Positions 1 through 9,607 of a stretch of DNA of 64,000 bases are shown in pieces. Source of the DNA: Streptomyces albospinus (GTDB lineage: Bacteria > Actinomycetota > Actinomycetes > Streptomycetales > Streptomycetaceae); the NCBI RefSeq assembly GCF_014648695.1, contig NZ_BMRP01000009.1, positions 55,773-119,772 on the forward strand. The letters are read 5' to 3'. Position 1 is the stretch's first letter. Each line of letters begins with the position of its first letter. Below the pieces are notes generated by a model. It ran no database searches and was not told the DNA's origin. It saw nothing but the letters and a program-made list of their open reading frames with translations. Made by a program: the position numbers and the translations under genes.

Positions 1-13
1 TAGGATGCGCGGC

Positions 14-871
14 ATGAGCTTTGGGCAAGGGGGGCCGTTCGGCGGCCCCGGGGGGTCCACCCCGGACTGGGACGCGCTCGCCGACGAGAGCGAGGCGCGC
101 GGCCGTCGCAAGCGCTGGATGATGATCGGCGGCGGCGTGGTCGCCGCCCTCGCGATCGCCGGGATCGTCGCCGCCGCCGTCATGAACAGCAACTCACCGG
201 GCGGCAACCCCACGGCCCAGCCCACCGCCTCCGGCCAGACCGCAGCCCCGGACGACAAGCCCTCGTTCCCCGACGTCTCGGTCCCGCCGCCGCCCAACCC
301 GCAGGACTACATCTCCGACCCCAAGAAGGACACCGCGCCGCTCACCCCGGCCACCCTCTTCCCGCAGAAGAGCATGGTCGTCGGCGAGAACAGCTACCCG
401 CAGACCGCCACCGACAACAGCACGGACTGCACCGCCGCCGCCCAGGGCGCACTGGTCTCCTCGCTCACCCACAACGGCTGCAAGCAGCTGCTGCGCGCCA
501 CGTACGCCAAGGACGGGGTCGCGGTCACCATCGGCGTCGCGGTCTTCGACTCCCCCGCGAAGGCCACCGCGGTGATGAACGAGAGCAAGCCCAACCTCCT
601 GCCGCTCTCCGGCGGCGGCGTCCCGGCGAGCTTCTGCCAGGGCACCAAGTGCCGGATGACCACCAACGCCACCGGCCGCTACGCGTACTTCACCATCGCC
701 GGCTACACCAACGGCAAGGACGTCACCGCGAGCGACACCAAGGCCCAGCAGATCATGCGGGACGGCGGCTCGTACGCCTTCGCCCAGATCGCCCAGCGCG
801 GCAAGGACCAGGCCGCCAAGGCCGCCGAGAAGCAGCTCCAGGACGCCCGCAGGAAGGCCGGCAAGTCCTGA
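14..871 (+). CDS. Single-pass membrane-anchored hypothetical protein
   Basis: The 285-residue protein is not assigned to a named family. It has a glycine/proline-rich acidic cytoplasmic head, a basic stretch (RGRRKRW) and then one strong hydrophobic helix near residues 37-56. A Pro/Thr/Ser-rich linker follows, and an extracytoplasmic C-terminal domain carries three or four cysteines that could form disulfides. The topology fits an Nin-Cout anchored protein. An AGGA lies 8 bases before the ATG at 14. An in-frame ATG at 5 is the alternative, and the window edge hides anything earlier. It converges on truA across a terminator hairpin. Function is unknown. Confidence 0.75.
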   Translation: MSFGQGGPFGGPGGSTPDWDALADESEARGRRKRWMMIGGGVVAALAIAGIVAAAVMNSNSPGGNPTAQPTASGQTAAPDDKPSFPDVSVPPPPNPQDYISDPKKDTAPLTPATLFPQKSMVVGENSYPQTATDNSTDCTAAAQGALVSSLTHNGCKQLLRATYAKDGVAVTIGVAVFDSPAKATAVMNESKPNLLPLSGGGVPASFCQGTKCRMTTNATGRYAYFTIAGYTNGKDVTASDTKAQQIMRDGGSYAFAQIAQRGKDQAAKAAEKQLQDARRKAGKS

Positions 872-888
872 CGCCCCCGGTGGCACCT

Positions 889-913
889 CCCCCGCGCCCC
901 ATCGGCGCGGGGG
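889..913. terminator. Bidirectional hairpin between convergent genes
   Basis: CCCCCGCGCC pairs perfectly with GGCGCGGGGG around a 5-base loop. It lies between the stop of the plus-strand membrane protein and the stop of truA, so it can serve both transcripts. Confidence 0.7.
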
Positions 914-927
914 CCCTGCGCCGCCGC

Positions 928-1779
928 TCAGCAGCAGCCGCCGCCCGGCAGGGAGCGCTTGTTGCGCGCTTCCTTGTTGCGCGCCATCAGCAGCTCGTCG
1001 GCCGGGTACCCGACCTCCTCCAGCGTCAGCCCGTGCGGCCGGACCACATGGACGGCGGAGTCCCGCACCCCCGCGGCCAGCACCTTCGCCGGCCACTCCA
1101 CCGGCCGGTGCCCGTCCCCCACGAACAGCATCGCGCCCACCAGCGACCGCACCATGTTGTGGCAGAACGCATCGGCCCGCACGGTCGCCGTGATGATCCC
1201 GTCCGCACCCCGCTCCCAGCTGAGCTCCTGGAGCGTGCGGATCGTGGTCGCACCCTCCCGGCGCTTGCAGTAGGCCGCGAAGTCGTGCTCCCCGAGCAGC
1301 GGCCGGGACGCCGCGTTCATCGCCTCGACGTCCAGGTCCCAGTCGTGCCACAGCACGTGCCCGCGCAGCAGCGGATCGACGCCCCCGTGGTGATCGGTGA
1401 CCCGGTACGCGTACCGCCGCCAGATCGCCGAGAACCGCGCGTTGAACCCGAACGGCGCCTCCTCGGCCCGCCACACCCGGACGTCCTTCGGCAGCCGCCC
1501 GGCCAGCCGCCGCAGCAGCTTGTCCCCGTGCTCGGCCCACAGCTCCGCCGGCAGGTCCACATGCGCCACCTGCCCCCGCGCATGCACCCCCGCGTCCGTC
1601 CGCCCGGCGACGGTGAGCTCATACGCCTCCGGCGACCGCGTCACGGTCCGGATCGCGTCCTCCAACTCCCCCTGGACCGTGCGCCGTTCACGCTGCTTGG
1701 CCCACCCGGAGAATTCCGCGCCGTCGTACGACAGGTCCAACCGCACCCGGACGAAACCGGGCTCCACTTCATCACTCAC
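928..1779 (-). CDS. truA: tRNA pseudouridine synthase A (TruA)
   Basis: TruA isomerises uridines 38-40 of the tRNA anticodon stem-loop to pseudouridine. The 283-residue protein has the family start ([14 protein letters not shown]), the catalytic aspartate in [10 protein letters not shown], and the later NMVRSLVG segment. The GTG start at 1779 is chosen because GGGAGGA lies 8 bases upstream. The C-terminus ends in GGGCC, a cysteine pair of unknown significance. It follows rplQ, as in other Streptomyces, but a strong hairpin separates them, so it is probably expressed by readthrough or from its own promoter. Confidence 0.95.
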   Translation of the reverse strand: MSDEVEPGFVRVRLDLSYDGAEFSGWAKQRERRTVQGELEDAIRTVTRSPEAYELTVAGRTDAGVHARGQVAHVDLPAELWAEHGDKLLRRLAGRLPKDVRVWRAEEAPFGFNARFSAIWRRYAYRVTDHHGGVDPLLRGHVLWHDWDLDVEAMNAASRPLLGEHDFAAYCKRREGATTIRTLQELSWERGADGIITATVRADAFCHNMVRSLVGAMLFVGDGHRPVEWPAKVLAAGVRDSAVHVVRPHGLTLEEVGYPADELLMARNKEARNKRSLPGGGCC

Positions 1780-1808
1780 GCCAGCAATCCTCCCTCACCC
1801 CATACGAA

Positions 1809-1838
1809 AGCGGGCCCGCCCCGAAGGGCGGACCCGCT
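1809..1838 (-). terminator. Intrinsic terminator after rplQ
   Basis: AGCGGGCCCGCCC pairs with GGGCGGACCCGCT (one mismatch) around a CGAA tetraloop. It sits 18 bases downstream of the rplQ stop and ends the alpha operon, possibly with readthrough into truA. Confidence 0.8.
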
Positions 1839-1855
1839 CACAGCCGACCGGTGCC

Positions 1856-2308
1856 TCAGGCCTCGGTGGTCTCCTCGGCCGGAGCCTCGGACTCCTTCAC
1901 CGCGCGCTTGGTCGCGGCCTCGGCCTCGGCGACGGTCGCCTTCTTGGCGATCTCGCCCTCGACCAGCTCGATGACCGCCATCGGGGCGTTGTCGCCACGA
2001 CGGTTGCCGATCTTGGTGATGCGGGTGTAGCCACCCGGACGCTCGGCGAAGCGCGGGGCGATCTCCGTGAAGAGCGTGTGCACGACGCTCTTGTCCGAGA
2101 TCAGCTCCATGACCTGACGACGGTTGTGCAGGTCGCCCTTCTTCGCCTTGGTCACCAGACGCTCCGCGTACGGGCGCAGACGACGGGCCTTGGCCTCGGT
2201 CGTCGTGATGCGGCCGTGCTCGAAGAGGCTGGTCGCAAGGTTGCGCAGCATCAGACGCTCGTGAGCCGCGCTGCCGCCCAGACGGGCACCCTTGGTGGGC
2301 TTCGGCAT
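1856..2308 (-). CDS. rplQ: 50S ribosomal protein L17
   Basis: L17 is a large-subunit protein near the peptide exit tunnel. The 150-residue product begins [18 protein letters not shown] and has the family core ([19 protein letters not shown], then [13 protein letters not shown]). The C-terminal tail is acidic and alanine-rich, the extension usual in actinobacteria. It is the last r-protein gene of the alpha operon, 128 bases after rpoA, with the terminator at 1809-1838 behind it. Confidence 0.97.
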   Translation of the reverse strand: MPKPTKGARLGGSAAHERLMLRNLATSLFEHGRITTTEAKARRLRPYAERLVTKAKKGDLHNRRQVMELISDKSVVHTLFTEIAPRFAERPGGYTRITKIGNRRGDNAPMAVIELVEGEIAKKATVAEAEAATKRAVKESEAPAEETTEA

Positions 2309-2436
2309 GGTGTTTCTCCTTCATTGCTGCACCGGCCGTATCAGGTACCGGTGTCAGTTCCCCCGAGGCGGCTGCCCCGGGGAAGATCTCACACGGCTGG
2401 GGCCCGGGACACCGCCCGGACCCCAGTCGGTCACGC

Positions 2437-3459
2437 TCAGTACTGCTCGGTCTCCACGAAACCGGCGTCCGCGTCGTCGTCGGCACCGAAGGCGTCGGCG
2501 GCGGCGGTCGGGTCGAATCCGGGCGGGCTGTCCTTGAGCGCCAGGCCCATGCCGGCCAGCTTCGCCTTGACCTCGTCGATCGACTTCGCGCCGAAATTGC
2601 GGATGTCGAGCAGGTCCGCCTCGGAGCGGGCCACCAGCTCGCCCACCGAGTGGATGCCCTCACGCTTGAGGCAGTTGTAGGAGCGGACGGTGAGCTCCAG
2701 CTCCTCGATCGGCAGCGCCAGGTCGGCGGCCAGGGCGGCGTCCGTCGGGGACGGGCCCATGTCGATGCCCTCGGCGTCGATGTTCAGCTCACGGGCCAGG
2801 CCGAAGAGCTCGACGAGGGTCTTGCCGGCCGACGCCATGGCGTCGCGCGGGCGCATGGCCTGCTTGGTCTCGACGTCGACGATCAGCTTGTCGAAGTCGG
2901 TGCGCTGCTCGACACGGGTCGCCTCGACCTTGTACGTGACCTTGAGCACCGGCGAGTAGATCGAGTCGACCGGGATGCGGCCGATCTCCTGGCCGACCTG
3001 CTTGTTCTGCACGGCGGAGACGTAGCCGCGACCGCGCTCGACGGTCAGCTCCATCTCCAGCTTGCCCTTGCCGTTGAGCGTGGCGAGGACCAGGTCGGGG
3101 TTGTGCACCTCGACACCGGCCGGCGGCGCGATGTCGGCGGCGGTGACCAGACCCGGGCCCTGCTTGCGCAGGTACATCACGACCGGCTCGTCGTGCTCCG
3201 AGGAGACGACCAGCTGCTTGATGTTGAGGATCAGGTCGGTGACGTCTTCCTTGACGCCCGGCACGGTGGTGAACTCGTGCAGGACACCGTCGATGCGGAT
3301 GGACGTGACCGCCGCACCCGGGATCGAGGAGAGAAGAGTCCGGCGGAGGGAGTTGCCGAGGGTGTAGCCGAAGCCCGGCTCCAGCGGCTCGATCACGAAC
3401 CGGGAGCGGTACTCGTCGACGACCTCTTCGGTCAACGAGGGACGCTGAGCAATCAGCAT
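2437..3459 (-). CDS. rpoA: RNA polymerase alpha subunit
   Basis: The alpha subunit dimerises to nucleate RNA polymerase assembly, and its C-terminal domain contacts UP-element DNA and activators. At 340 residues it has the usual Streptomyces length. The N-terminal domain (about 1-230) includes [23 protein letters not shown]. The C-terminal domain (about 250-315) includes [16 protein letters not shown] and [14 protein letters not shown]. The tail is acidic and ends in VETEQY. It lies between rpsD and rplQ, with a hairpin in the upstream spacer that could tune expression relative to rpsD. Confidence 0.98.
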   Translation of the reverse strand: MLIAQRPSLTEEVVDEYRSRFVIEPLEPGFGYTLGNSLRRTLLSSIPGAAVTSIRIDGVLHEFTTVPGVKEDVTDLILNIKQLVVSSEHDEPVVMYLRKQGPGLVTAADIAPPAGVEVHNPDLVLATLNGKGKLEMELTVERGRGYVSAVQNKQVGQEIGRIPVDSIYSPVLKVTYKVEATRVEQRTDFDKLIVDVETKQAMRPRDAMASAGKTLVELFGLARELNIDAEGIDMGPSPTDAALAADLALPIEELELTVRSYNCLKREGIHSVGELVARSEADLLDIRNFGAKSIDEVKAKLAGMGLALKDSPPGFDPTAAADAFGADDDADAGFVETEQY

Positions 3460-3521
3460 GGTGTTCGTTCCTTCAGTCGTGGACGCCCGCTATTTGACGC
3501 CCGCTGTACTTCAAAGGGTAC

Positions 3522-3554
3522 GGGCGGTACGGCGCCGATGGCTCCGTACCGCCC
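3522..3554 (-). terminator. Hairpin in rpsD-rpoA spacer (attenuator candidate)
   Basis: GGGCGGTACGG and CCGTACCGCCC form a perfect 11-bp stem with an 11-base loop. It lies 17 bases past the rpsD stop and 63 bases before rpoA. No obvious U-tract is seen, so it may attenuate or process the transcript rather than terminate it fully. Confidence 0.5.
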
Positions 3555-3570
3555 CTACCGCGCTCAGCCC

Positions 3571-4197
3571 TTACTTGGAGTAGAGCTCAACGATCAGCTG
3601 CTCCTGCACCTGGGTGTCGATCACCTGGCGCTCGGGCAGGCTGTGCACGAGGATCCGCAGCTGCGAGGGGATCGCCTCCAGCCACGCCGGGACGGTCTTC
3701 TCGCCGGCCTCCGCCTTGGCCACCTCGAAGGGGGTCAGGGTCTTGGAGCCCGTGCGGACCTCGATGATGTCGTTCACGGCGACGCGGGCCGACGGGATGT
3801 CGGTCTTGCGGCCGTTGACCTGGATGTGTCCGTGACGCACCAGCTGACGGGCGTGGTCGCGGGACTTGGCGAAGCCGGCCCGGTAGACCACGTTGTCGAG
3901 GCGGGTCTCAAGGATGCGCAGAAGGTTCTCACCGGTCTTGCCGGTCTTCTGGTTCGCTTCCTTGTAGTAGTTCACGAACTGCTTCTCAAGGACACCGTAG
4001 ATGCGGCTGCACTTCTGCTTCTCACGAAGCTGGAGCAGGTACTCGCTGTCCTTGGTGCGCCCGCGACCGTGCTCACCCGGGGGGTAAGGACGGATCTCGA
4101 TCGGGCACTTCGCGCTCTCGCACTTGCTCCCCTTGAGGAAGAGCTTCTGCTTCTCCCGACGGCAACGCTTGCAGTCGGCCCCGGTGTAACGCGCCAT
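3571..4197 (-). CDS. rpsD: 30S ribosomal protein S4 (zinc-type)
   Basis: S4 is a primary 16S rRNA-binding protein of the 30S body and, in enterobacteria, the repressor of the alpha operon. The 208-residue protein keeps the N-terminal metal-site cysteines C9-x2-C12, C26 and C31, so it is the zinc-binding form. The S4 RNA-binding domain spans roughly residues 95-155 (RLDNVVYRAGFAKSRDHARQLV). It starts at ATG 4197, 27 bases after rpsK. Confidence 0.97.
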   Translation of the reverse strand: MARYTGADCKRCRREKQKLFLKGSKCESAKCPIEIRPYPPGEHGRGRTKDSEYLLQLREKQKCSRIYGVLEKQFVNYYKEANQKTGKTGENLLRILETRLDNVVYRAGFAKSRDHARQLVRHGHIQVNGRKTDIPSARVAVNDIIEVRTGSKTLTPFEVAKAEAGEKTVPAWLEAIPSQLRILVHSLPERQVIDTQVQEQLIVELYSK

Positions 4198-4224
4198 TGT
4201 CTAGTTGTCTCCTACTTCAGTGGG

Positions 4225-4629
4225 TCAGACGCGGCGACGCTTGGGCGGGCGGCATCCGTTGTGCGGGGTGGGGGTGACGTCCTGGATCGAGCCGACCTCA
4301 AGACCGGTCGCCTGAAGCGAACGGATGGCCGTCTCGCGGCCCGAACCCGGGCCCTTCACGAAGACGTCGACCTTGCGCATGCCGTGCTCCTGCGCGCGGC
4401 GGGCGGCCGACTCGGCGGCCATCTGCGCGGCGAAGGGGGTGGACTTGCGCGAGCCCTTGAAGCCGACGTGGCCGGCAGAGGCCCAAGAGATCACGTTCCC
4501 GGTCGGGTCGGTGATCGAGACGATCGTGTTGTTGAACGTGCTCTTGATGTGAGCGTGCCCGTGGGCGACGTTCTTCTTCTCCTTGCGGCGCACCTTCTTG
4601 GCGCCGGCCGTACGGCCCTTCGGAGGCAT
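4225..4629 (-). CDS. rpsK: 30S ribosomal protein S11
   Basis: S11 forms part of the 30S platform near the E-site mRNA path. The 134-residue product has the basic N-terminal tail of the family and the core motifs [15 protein letters not shown] and [20 protein letters not shown], ending [13 protein letters not shown]. It lies between rpsM and rpsD in the alpha operon with short spacers and no separate promoter visible. Confidence 0.97.
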   Translation of the reverse strand: MPPKGRTAGAKKVRRKEKKNVAHGHAHIKSTFNNTIVSITDPTGNVISWASAGHVGFKGSRKSTPFAAQMAAESAARRAQEHGMRKVDVFVKGPGSGRETAIRSLQATGLEVGSIQDVTPTPHNGCRPPKRRRV

Positions 4630-4693
4630 GAAATTCTCCCGTGGAGGTGGTCGGTCCTACAGCGAAGACCGCTGGTGAGCGTCCTGCTGAGGA

Positions 4694-5074
4694 CTACTTC
4701 TTGCCCGGCTTCTTCTTGCCGGCGATCGCGCGACGCGGACCCTTGCGGGTACGGGCGTTCGTGCTGGTGCGCTGGCCGTGCACCGGCAGACCGCGGCGGT
4801 GACGCAGACCCTGGTAGCAGCCGATCTCGACCTTGCGGCGGATGTCGGCCTGGATCTCACGACGGAGGTCACCCTCGGTCTTGAGGTTGTTGTCGACGTA
4901 CTCGCGGATCTTGACGAGGTCTTCCTCGGCAAGGTCGCGGACCCGGGTGTTCGGGTTCACGCCGGTGGCGGCGAGGGTCTGCTGCGAGAGCGTCCGCCCG
5001 ATACCGAAGACGTAGGTGAGGGCGACCTCCACACGCTTTTCGCGCGGGAGATCAACGCCTGCGAGGCGTGCCAT
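4694..5074 (-). CDS. rpsM: 30S ribosomal protein S13
   Basis: S13 sits in the 30S head and makes intersubunit bridges and P-site tRNA contact. The 126-residue sequence opens [21 protein letters not shown], has [14 protein letters not shown], the helix-turn segment [19 protein letters not shown], and a lysine-rich tail ending KKPGKK. It follows rpmJ after an unusually long spacer of 200 bases (5075-5274), in which no other gene is seen and which may contain a secondary promoter. Confidence 0.97.
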   Translation of the reverse strand: MARLAGVDLPREKRVEVALTYVFGIGRTLSQQTLAATGVNPNTRVRDLAEEDLVKIREYVDNNLKTEGDLRREIQADIRRKVEIGCYQGLRHRRGLPVHGQRTSTNARTRKGPRRAIAGKKKPGKK

Positions 5075-5274
5075 TGATGTGGCTCCTGATGGCTATTCGG
5101 AGGTCTTCCACAGCACCGTTCCCGTAAGACTCTTCAGAATTACGAGCCGGGTCCCCGGCCTCCGAGCCGGGGGTGTCGTCCCCACGCGACAGATGCGGGG
5201 GTCGGGTGACTGCGTATGTACGTGTCGTGCTTGCGTCGCGCGAAAACTGCGAAATGCAGGTTGGTCGGCGTGCG

Positions 5275-5388
5275 TCAGCCCTGGCGCTGCTTGTGGCGCA
5301 GGTTGTCGCAGATGACCATGACCCGGCCGTGGCGGCGGATCACCTTGCACTTGTCGCAGATCTTCTTGACGCTCGGCTTGACCTTCAT
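5275..5388 (-). CDS. rpmJ: 50S ribosomal protein L36 (zinc-type)
   Basis: This 37-codon gene reads [14 protein letters not shown] through to LRHKQRQG. L36 is the smallest large-subunit protein and stabilises 23S rRNA folding. The zinc ligands are complete: C11-x2-C14, C27 and H32, the C+ form that zinc-starved actinobacteria replace with a cysteine-free paralogue. It is placed between infA and rpsM, the conserved bacterial position. Confidence 0.96.
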   Translation of the reverse strand: MKVKPSVKKICDKCKVIRRHGRVMVICDNLRHKQRQG

Positions 5389-5448
5389 GGGATGTGAGGT
5401 TCTCCGGGTCAGTGCCGTCGCCCCACGGGAGCGGGGCTTCGACAAGAT

Positions 5449-5670
5449 CTACTTGTAGCGGTAGACGATCCGGCCACGCGTGAGGTCGTACGGAGAGAGC
5501 TCCACCACGACCCGGTCATCCGGGAGGATACGGATGTAGTGCATCCGCATCTTGCCGCTGATGTGCGCGAGGACCTTGTGACCGTTCTGGAGCTCCACCT
5601 TGAACATGGCGTTCGGCAGAGACTCGATCACGGTGCCCTCGATCTCGATGGCACCTTGCTTCTTGGCCAC
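5449..5670 (-). CDS. infA: Translation initiation factor IF-1
   Basis: IF-1 occupies the ribosomal A site during initiation and supports IF-2 and IF-3. The 73-residue OB-fold protein matches family length, with [20 protein letters not shown] at the start and the strand [23 protein letters not shown] segment (here ILPDD), ending RGRIVYRYK. It lies after map and 60 bases before rpmJ. The 153-base spacer towards map could hold its own promoter. Confidence 0.97.
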   Translation of the reverse strand: MAKKQGAIEIEGTVIESLPNAMFKVELQNGHKVLAHISGKMRMHYIRILPDDRVVVELSPYDLTRGRIVYRYK

Positions 5671-5823
5671 GCTTCGCCTTTCGAATCGGCTACCTTGATC
5701 GACTCACTTGCAAACAGTGTCCACAAACGTGCGGGCACACGGATGCACGAGAGCCGACGCGTCAGTCTACGTCAGTGCCTAAGAAAAGACGAATCCAGGG
5801 CTATTGCCCACCAGCGAAGATCG

Positions 5824-6660
5824 TTACGCCAGCGGGTCCGGCGCCGCGGTGATCCCCAGCTCCGCCAGCTTGGCCTTCCCGCCGTCCGGCGCGGTCAGCA
5901 CCAGCGGGCCGTCCTCGGTCAGCGCGACCGAGTGCTCCCAGTGCGAGGACCAGCTGCCGTCGTCCGACTTGACCGTCCAGTCGTCGTCGAGCACATGCGT
6001 CCTGGCGGTGCCGAGGTTGACCATCGGCTCGATCGCGATGCAGAAGCCGGGCACCAGCTTCGGGCCGCGGCCCCGCTTGCGGTCGACGTAGTTCAGCAGA
6101 TGCGGATCCATGTGCATCTGCGATCCGATGCCGTGGCCGCCGTAGTCCTCGACGATGCCGTACTTGCCGCTCGACGGACGCGGCTGGCGCCGGATGTAGC
6201 CCTCGATCGCCTTGGAGATGTCCACCAGCCGGTTGCCCTTGGCGACCGCGGCGATCCCCGCCCACATCGACTGCTCGGTGACCCGGCTGAGCTCGATCAG
6301 CTCCGCGGAGTGACCGGAGCCGACGAAGGCCGTGTACGCGGCGTCGCCGTGCCAGCCGTCGATGATCGCGCCGCAGTCGATGGAGATGACGTCGCCGCTC
6401 TGCAACACCGTGTCGGTGTCCGGGATGCCGTGCACCACGACGTCGTTCACCGAGGTGCAGATGGTCGCCGGGAATCCGCCGTACCCGAGGAAGTTCGACT
6501 TCGCCCCGTGCTCCGCGAGCACCTTGCGGGCCGCGTCGTCCAGGTCCTTGGTCGTGGCGCCCGGCACCGCGACCTCGCGGGTCGCCGCGTGGATGGCGGC
6601 GACCACCAGCCCCGCCTCGCGCATCTTGGCGATCTGCGCGGGGTTCTTGATCTCCAGCAT
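5824..6660 (-). CDS. map: Methionine aminopeptidase, type I
   Basis: Map removes the initiator methionine from nascent proteins, using a dinuclear metal centre. The 278-residue product has the ligand-containing segments SIDCGAIIDGWHGDAAYTA (two Asp plus His), DYGGHGIGSQMH and a C-terminal Glu in CIAIEPMVN. I chose the ATG at 6660 (MLEIKNPAQIAKMREAG) because GGAAGG lies 7 bases upstream. An in-frame GTG at 6681 would add seven residues. It follows adk in the secY-adk-map-infA block. Streptomyces usually has further Map paralogues elsewhere. Confidence 0.94.
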   Translation of the reverse strand: MLEIKNPAQIAKMREAGLVVAAIHAATREVAVPGATTKDLDDAARKVLAEHGAKSNFLGYGGFPATICTSVNDVVVHGIPDTDTVLQSGDVISIDCGAIIDGWHGDAAYTAFVGSGHSAELIELSRVTEQSMWAGIAAVAKGNRLVDISKAIEGYIRRQPRPSSGKYGIVEDYGGHGIGSQMHMDPHLLNYVDRKRGRGPKLVPGFCIAIEPMVNLGTARTHVLDDDWTVKSDDGSWSSHWEHSVALTEDGPLVLTAPDGGKAKLAELGITAAPDPLA

Positions 6661-6764
6661 GCCGGTGCCTTCCGCCTTCACTCTCGTCCGTGCGTGATTC
6701 TCGTTGGACCAACAGTACGGCCGCGGTGCCCATGGTGGACACCGCGGCCGTACGGAGCTGCCTG

Positions 6765-7418
6765 CTACTCGCCGTTCTCCAGGGCGCTCATCGCCCGCTG
6801 GGTCACCTCGGCGACCTTCCCGAGGGCCGGGATCGTGACGACCAGGTCCTGGGCCTTGTAGTAGTCGATGATCGGCTCGGTCTCCGTGTGGTAGACCTCC
6901 AGCCGCTTGCGGACGGTCTCCTCGCGGTCGTCGTCACGCTGGTACAGCTCGCCGCCGCAGACGTCGCAGACGCCCTCGGCCTTCGGCTTGTTGTACTCGG
7001 CGTGGAAGACGTGGCTGCTGTCCTTGCGGCAGATCCGCCGACCGGCGATCCGCTTCACGACCTCGTCCTCGGGGACTTCGAGGTCCAGGACCGCGTCCAG
7101 CTTGAGGTTCCTGCCCTTGAGGTACACGTCCAGCGCCTCGGCCTGGCCGAGGTTGCGCGGAAAGCCGTCGAGCAGGAAACCGTCGGCCGCGTCGGGCTGT
7201 TCCATACGGTCCTCGGCCATCCCGATGGTGACCGAGTCGGGCACGAGATTGCCGGCGTCCATGTAGGACTTCGCCTCGACACCCAGGGGCGTGCCCTGGC
7301 TGATGTTGGCGCGGAACAGGTCCCCCGTGGAGATGTGCGGGATCGCGAGGTTCTTGGCAAGGTACGCGGCCTGCGTACCCTTGCCGGCCCCCGGGGGTCC
7401 GACGAGGACGATTCGCAT
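6765..7418 (-). CDS. adk: Adenylate kinase
   Basis: Adk interconverts AMP + ATP with 2 ADP. The 217-residue long-type enzyme begins MRIVLVGPPGAGKGTQ, the P-loop. It then has the AMP-binding segment ISTGDLFR, DGFPRN, and a LID domain (about 125-165) with a zinc-type cysteine set, CRKDSSHVFH then CDVCGGELYQRDDD. The start overlaps the secY stop as ATGA (7418-7420), so the two are translationally coupled. A longer upstream reading in the same frame is secY sequence read out of frame. Confidence 0.97.
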   Translation of the reverse strand: MRIVLVGPPGAGKGTQAAYLAKNLAIPHISTGDLFRANISQGTPLGVEAKSYMDAGNLVPDSVTIGMAEDRMEQPDAADGFLLDGFPRNLGQAEALDVYLKGRNLKLDAVLDLEVPEDEVVKRIAGRRICRKDSSHVFHAEYNKPKAEGVCDVCGGELYQRDDDREETVRKRLEVYHTETEPIIDYYKAQDLVVTIPALGKVAEVTQRAMSALENGE

Positions 7419-8731
7419 CAGCGGAGGAACCCTTCGTAGTTGCGCTGCTGAAGCTGGCTCTCGATCTGCTTCACGGTCTCCAGGCCCACACCCACGATGA
7501 TGAGGATGCTCGTCCCGCCGAACGGGAAGTTCTGGTTCGCGTTGAACAGCACCAACGCCACTGTTGGTACGAGCGCGATCAGCCCCAGATACAGCGAGCC
7601 CGGCCACGTGATCCGGTTGAGCACGTAGCTGAGGTACTCGGCCGTCGGGCGACCAGCCCGGATACCCGGGATGAAGCCACCATACTTCTTCATGTTGTCG
7701 GCAACTTCTTCGGGGTTGAAGCTGATGGCCACGTAGAAGAAGGCGAAGAACACGATGAGCAAGAAGTACGCAGCGATGTAAACCGGGTGATTTCCCTTGG
7801 TGAAGTTGGTGGCGATCCAGGTCGCCCATGCCGCCTTCGACCCGCTGAACTGTGCGACGAGCGCCGGGATGTAGAGCAGCGACGACGCGAAGATGACGGG
7901 AATCACACCTGCCTGGTTCACCTTGAGCGGGATGTAAGTGGACGTACCGCCATAGGACCGGCGCCCGATCATCCGCTTCGCGTACTGCACCGGAATCCGC
8001 CGCTGCGCCTGCTCGACGAAGACCACCAGGGCGACCATCGCCAGGCCCACCGCGATCACCGCGAAGAACTCGATCCAGCCGTCGGCCAGCTTGCCCGTGA
8101 GCTTGATCTGCCACAGCGCGCTCGGGAAGCCGGCGGCGATCGAGATGAACATCAGGATCGACATGCCGTTGCCGATACCGCGGTCGGTGACCAACTCACC
8201 GAGCCACATGATCAGGCAGGTGCCGGCGGTCATCGTGATCACCATGGTGATGGTGGTGAAGATCGAGTCGTTGGGCACGATCTGGCTCGCCACCGGGCAG
8301 CTCTGGAAGAGCGCGCCGCTGCGGGCGGTGGCCACCAGGCCGGTGCCCTGGAGCACGGCCAGCGCCACGGTCAGATAGCGGGTGTACTGGGTGATCTTCC
8401 CCTGCCCGGACTGGCCCTCCTTCTTGAGGGCCTCCAGCCGCGGGATCACCACGGTCAGCAGCTGGAGGATGATGCTCGCCGTGATGTACGGCATGATCCC
8501 CAGCGCGAAGATCGTGATCTGCAGCAGCGCTCCACCGCTGAACATGTTCACCAGGCCGAACAACCCGCTGTTGGCGCCGGCCTGCTTCATGCAGGTCGCG
8601 ACGTTCGCGTAGTTCACCCCGGGGACGGGGATGTGCGCTCCGATCCGGTAGAGCACGACGATGCCCAATGTGAACAGCAGCTTCTTGCGCAGGTCGGGCG
8701 TCTTGAACGCTCGGGCGAACGCGGTGAGCAC
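7418..8731 (-). CDS. secY: Preprotein translocase channel subunit SecY
   Basis: SecY forms the membrane pore of the SecYEG translocon. The 437-residue protein has ten predicted transmembrane segments and conserved signatures including VNMFSGGALLQITIFALGIMPYI at the plug region, ARSGALFQSCP in the periplasm and RPTAEYLSYVLNRITWPGSLYL near the C-terminus. I chose the GTG at 8731 (VLTAFARAFKTPDLRKK) because AGGAGG is 4 bases upstream. The longer in-frame ATG gives an unrelated basic N-terminus. It overlaps adk by ATGA. A hairpin separates it from rplO. Confidence 0.96.
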   Translation of the reverse strand: MLTAFARAFKTPDLRKKLLFTLGIVVLYRIGAHIPVPGVNYANVATCMKQAGANSGLFGLVNMFSGGALLQITIFALGIMPYITASIILQLLTVVIPRLEALKKEGQSGQGKITQYTRYLTVALAVLQGTGLVATARSGALFQSCPVASQIVPNDSIFTTITMVITMTAGTCLIMWLGELVTDRGIGNGMSILMFISIAAGFPSALWQIKLTGKLADGWIEFFAVIAVGLAMVALVVFVEQAQRRIPVQYAKRMIGRRSYGGTSTYIPLKVNQAGVIPVIFASSLLYIPALVAQFSGSKAAWATWIATNFTKGNHPVYIAAYFLLIVFFAFFYVAISFNPEEVADNMKKYGGFIPGIRAGRPTAEYLSYVLNRITWPGSLYLGLIALVPTVALVLFNANQNFPFGGTSILIIVGVGLETVKQIESQLQQRNYEGFLR

Positions 8732-8908
8732 GGTGCCTCCTGCGCCTCCCGCTTCGTGGGCGAGAGGTGACGGTCTTGAGGATCGACGGATACGTAAGCG
8801 GCTGTGCCGCACGGACAGCGTCCGCGCGGCGGGTTCCGGGGACGGACCCCGGACAAAACAACAGTGCAGGCCACCTTACCGGCGACCCTACCCCCGTGGA
8901 ACGACCAA

Positions 8909-8940
8909 CCGGGGATGCCCCAATAGATGGGCATCCCCGG
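8909..8940 (-). terminator. Hairpin between rplO and secY
   Basis: CCGGGGATGCCC pairs perfectly (12 bp) with GGGCATCCCCGG around an 8-base loop. It lies 18 bases after the rplO stop, inside the 227-base rplO-secY spacer. It probably separates the ribosomal spc block from the secY-adk-map block, which would then need its own promoter or readthrough. Confidence 0.7.
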
Positions 8941-8958
8941 CCAGTTGAACCAACGAAC

Positions 8959-9423
8959 TCAGAGGAGTTCGGTGACGGTGCCGCCGGCGGCGGCGATCTT
9001 CTCCTTGGCGGAGCCGGAGACGGCGTCGACCGTCACCTGCACTGCCACGGAGATCTCGCCGGTGCCGAGCACCTTGACGAGCTCGTTCTTGCGCACCGCG
9101 CCCTTGGCGACCAGGTCGGCCACCGTGACCTCGCCACCCTGCGGGTAGAGCGCGGCCAGCTTGTCCAGGTTCACGACCTGGAACTGCTTGTGGGCGGGGT
9201 TCTTGAAGCCCTTCAGCTTCGGGAGGCGCATGTGGAGGGGCATCTGCCCACCCTCGAAGCGCTCCGGAACCTGGTAACGGGCCTTGGTGCCCTTGGTACC
9301 ACGACCTGCGGTCTTACCCTTGGACGCCTCACCACGACCGACACGGGTCTTGGCGGTCTTGGCGCCCGGGGCAGGACGGAGGTTGTGGACCTTCAGCGGG
9401 TTGTTCGCCGAGGAATCAGCCAT
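8959..9423 (-). CDS. rplO: 50S ribosomal protein L15
   Basis: L15 is a late-assembling large-subunit protein. The 154-residue product begins [20 protein letters not shown] and has the glycine-rich [19 protein letters not shown] motif. I chose ATG 9423 because GAGGAGG precedes it by 9 bases, and rpmD ends one base away (stop 9425-9427). A longer in-frame start would overlap rpmD for no reason. Last r-protein gene of the spc block before the hairpin. Confidence 0.95.
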   Translation of the reverse strand: MADSSANNPLKVHNLRPAPGAKTAKTRVGRGEASKGKTAGRGTKGTKARYQVPERFEGGQMPLHMRLPKLKGFKNPAHKQFQVVNLDKLAALYPQGGEVTVADLVAKGAVRKNELVKVLGTGEISVAVQVTVDAVSGSAKEKIAAAGGTVTELL

Positions 9424-9424
9424 G

Positions 9425-9607
9425 TCAGTCGACCTCCTCAACCGTCACGAGGTGGCGGACGGTGTGCACCATGCCGCGGAACTCGGGGCGGTCCTCCTTG
9501 ACAACCACGTCGTTGAGCCGCTTGAGGCCCAGCGAACGGAGGGTGTCGCGGTGGTTCTGCTTGCTGCCGATGTAGGACTTCGTCTGCGTGATCTTGAGGT
9601 GCGCCAT
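9425..9607 (-). CDS. rpmD: 50S ribosomal protein L30
   Basis: The 60-codon gene encodes [20 protein letters not shown] through [13 protein letters not shown], the complete bacterial L30 fold. Its ATG shares one base with the rpsE TAA stop (position 9607), so the genes are coupled. rplO starts one base after its stop. L30 is dispensable in some bacteria but is conserved at this site in actinobacteria. Confidence 0.96.
   Translation of the reverse strand: MAHLKITQTKSYIGSKQNHRDTLRSLGLKRLNDVVVKEDRPEFRGMVHTVRHLVTVEEVD

Noticed and set aside
6765..8114. A 449-residue N-terminally extended adenylate kinase
   Set aside because: The extra 230 residues are secY read in the wrong frame; Adk begins at the P-loop start at 7418.
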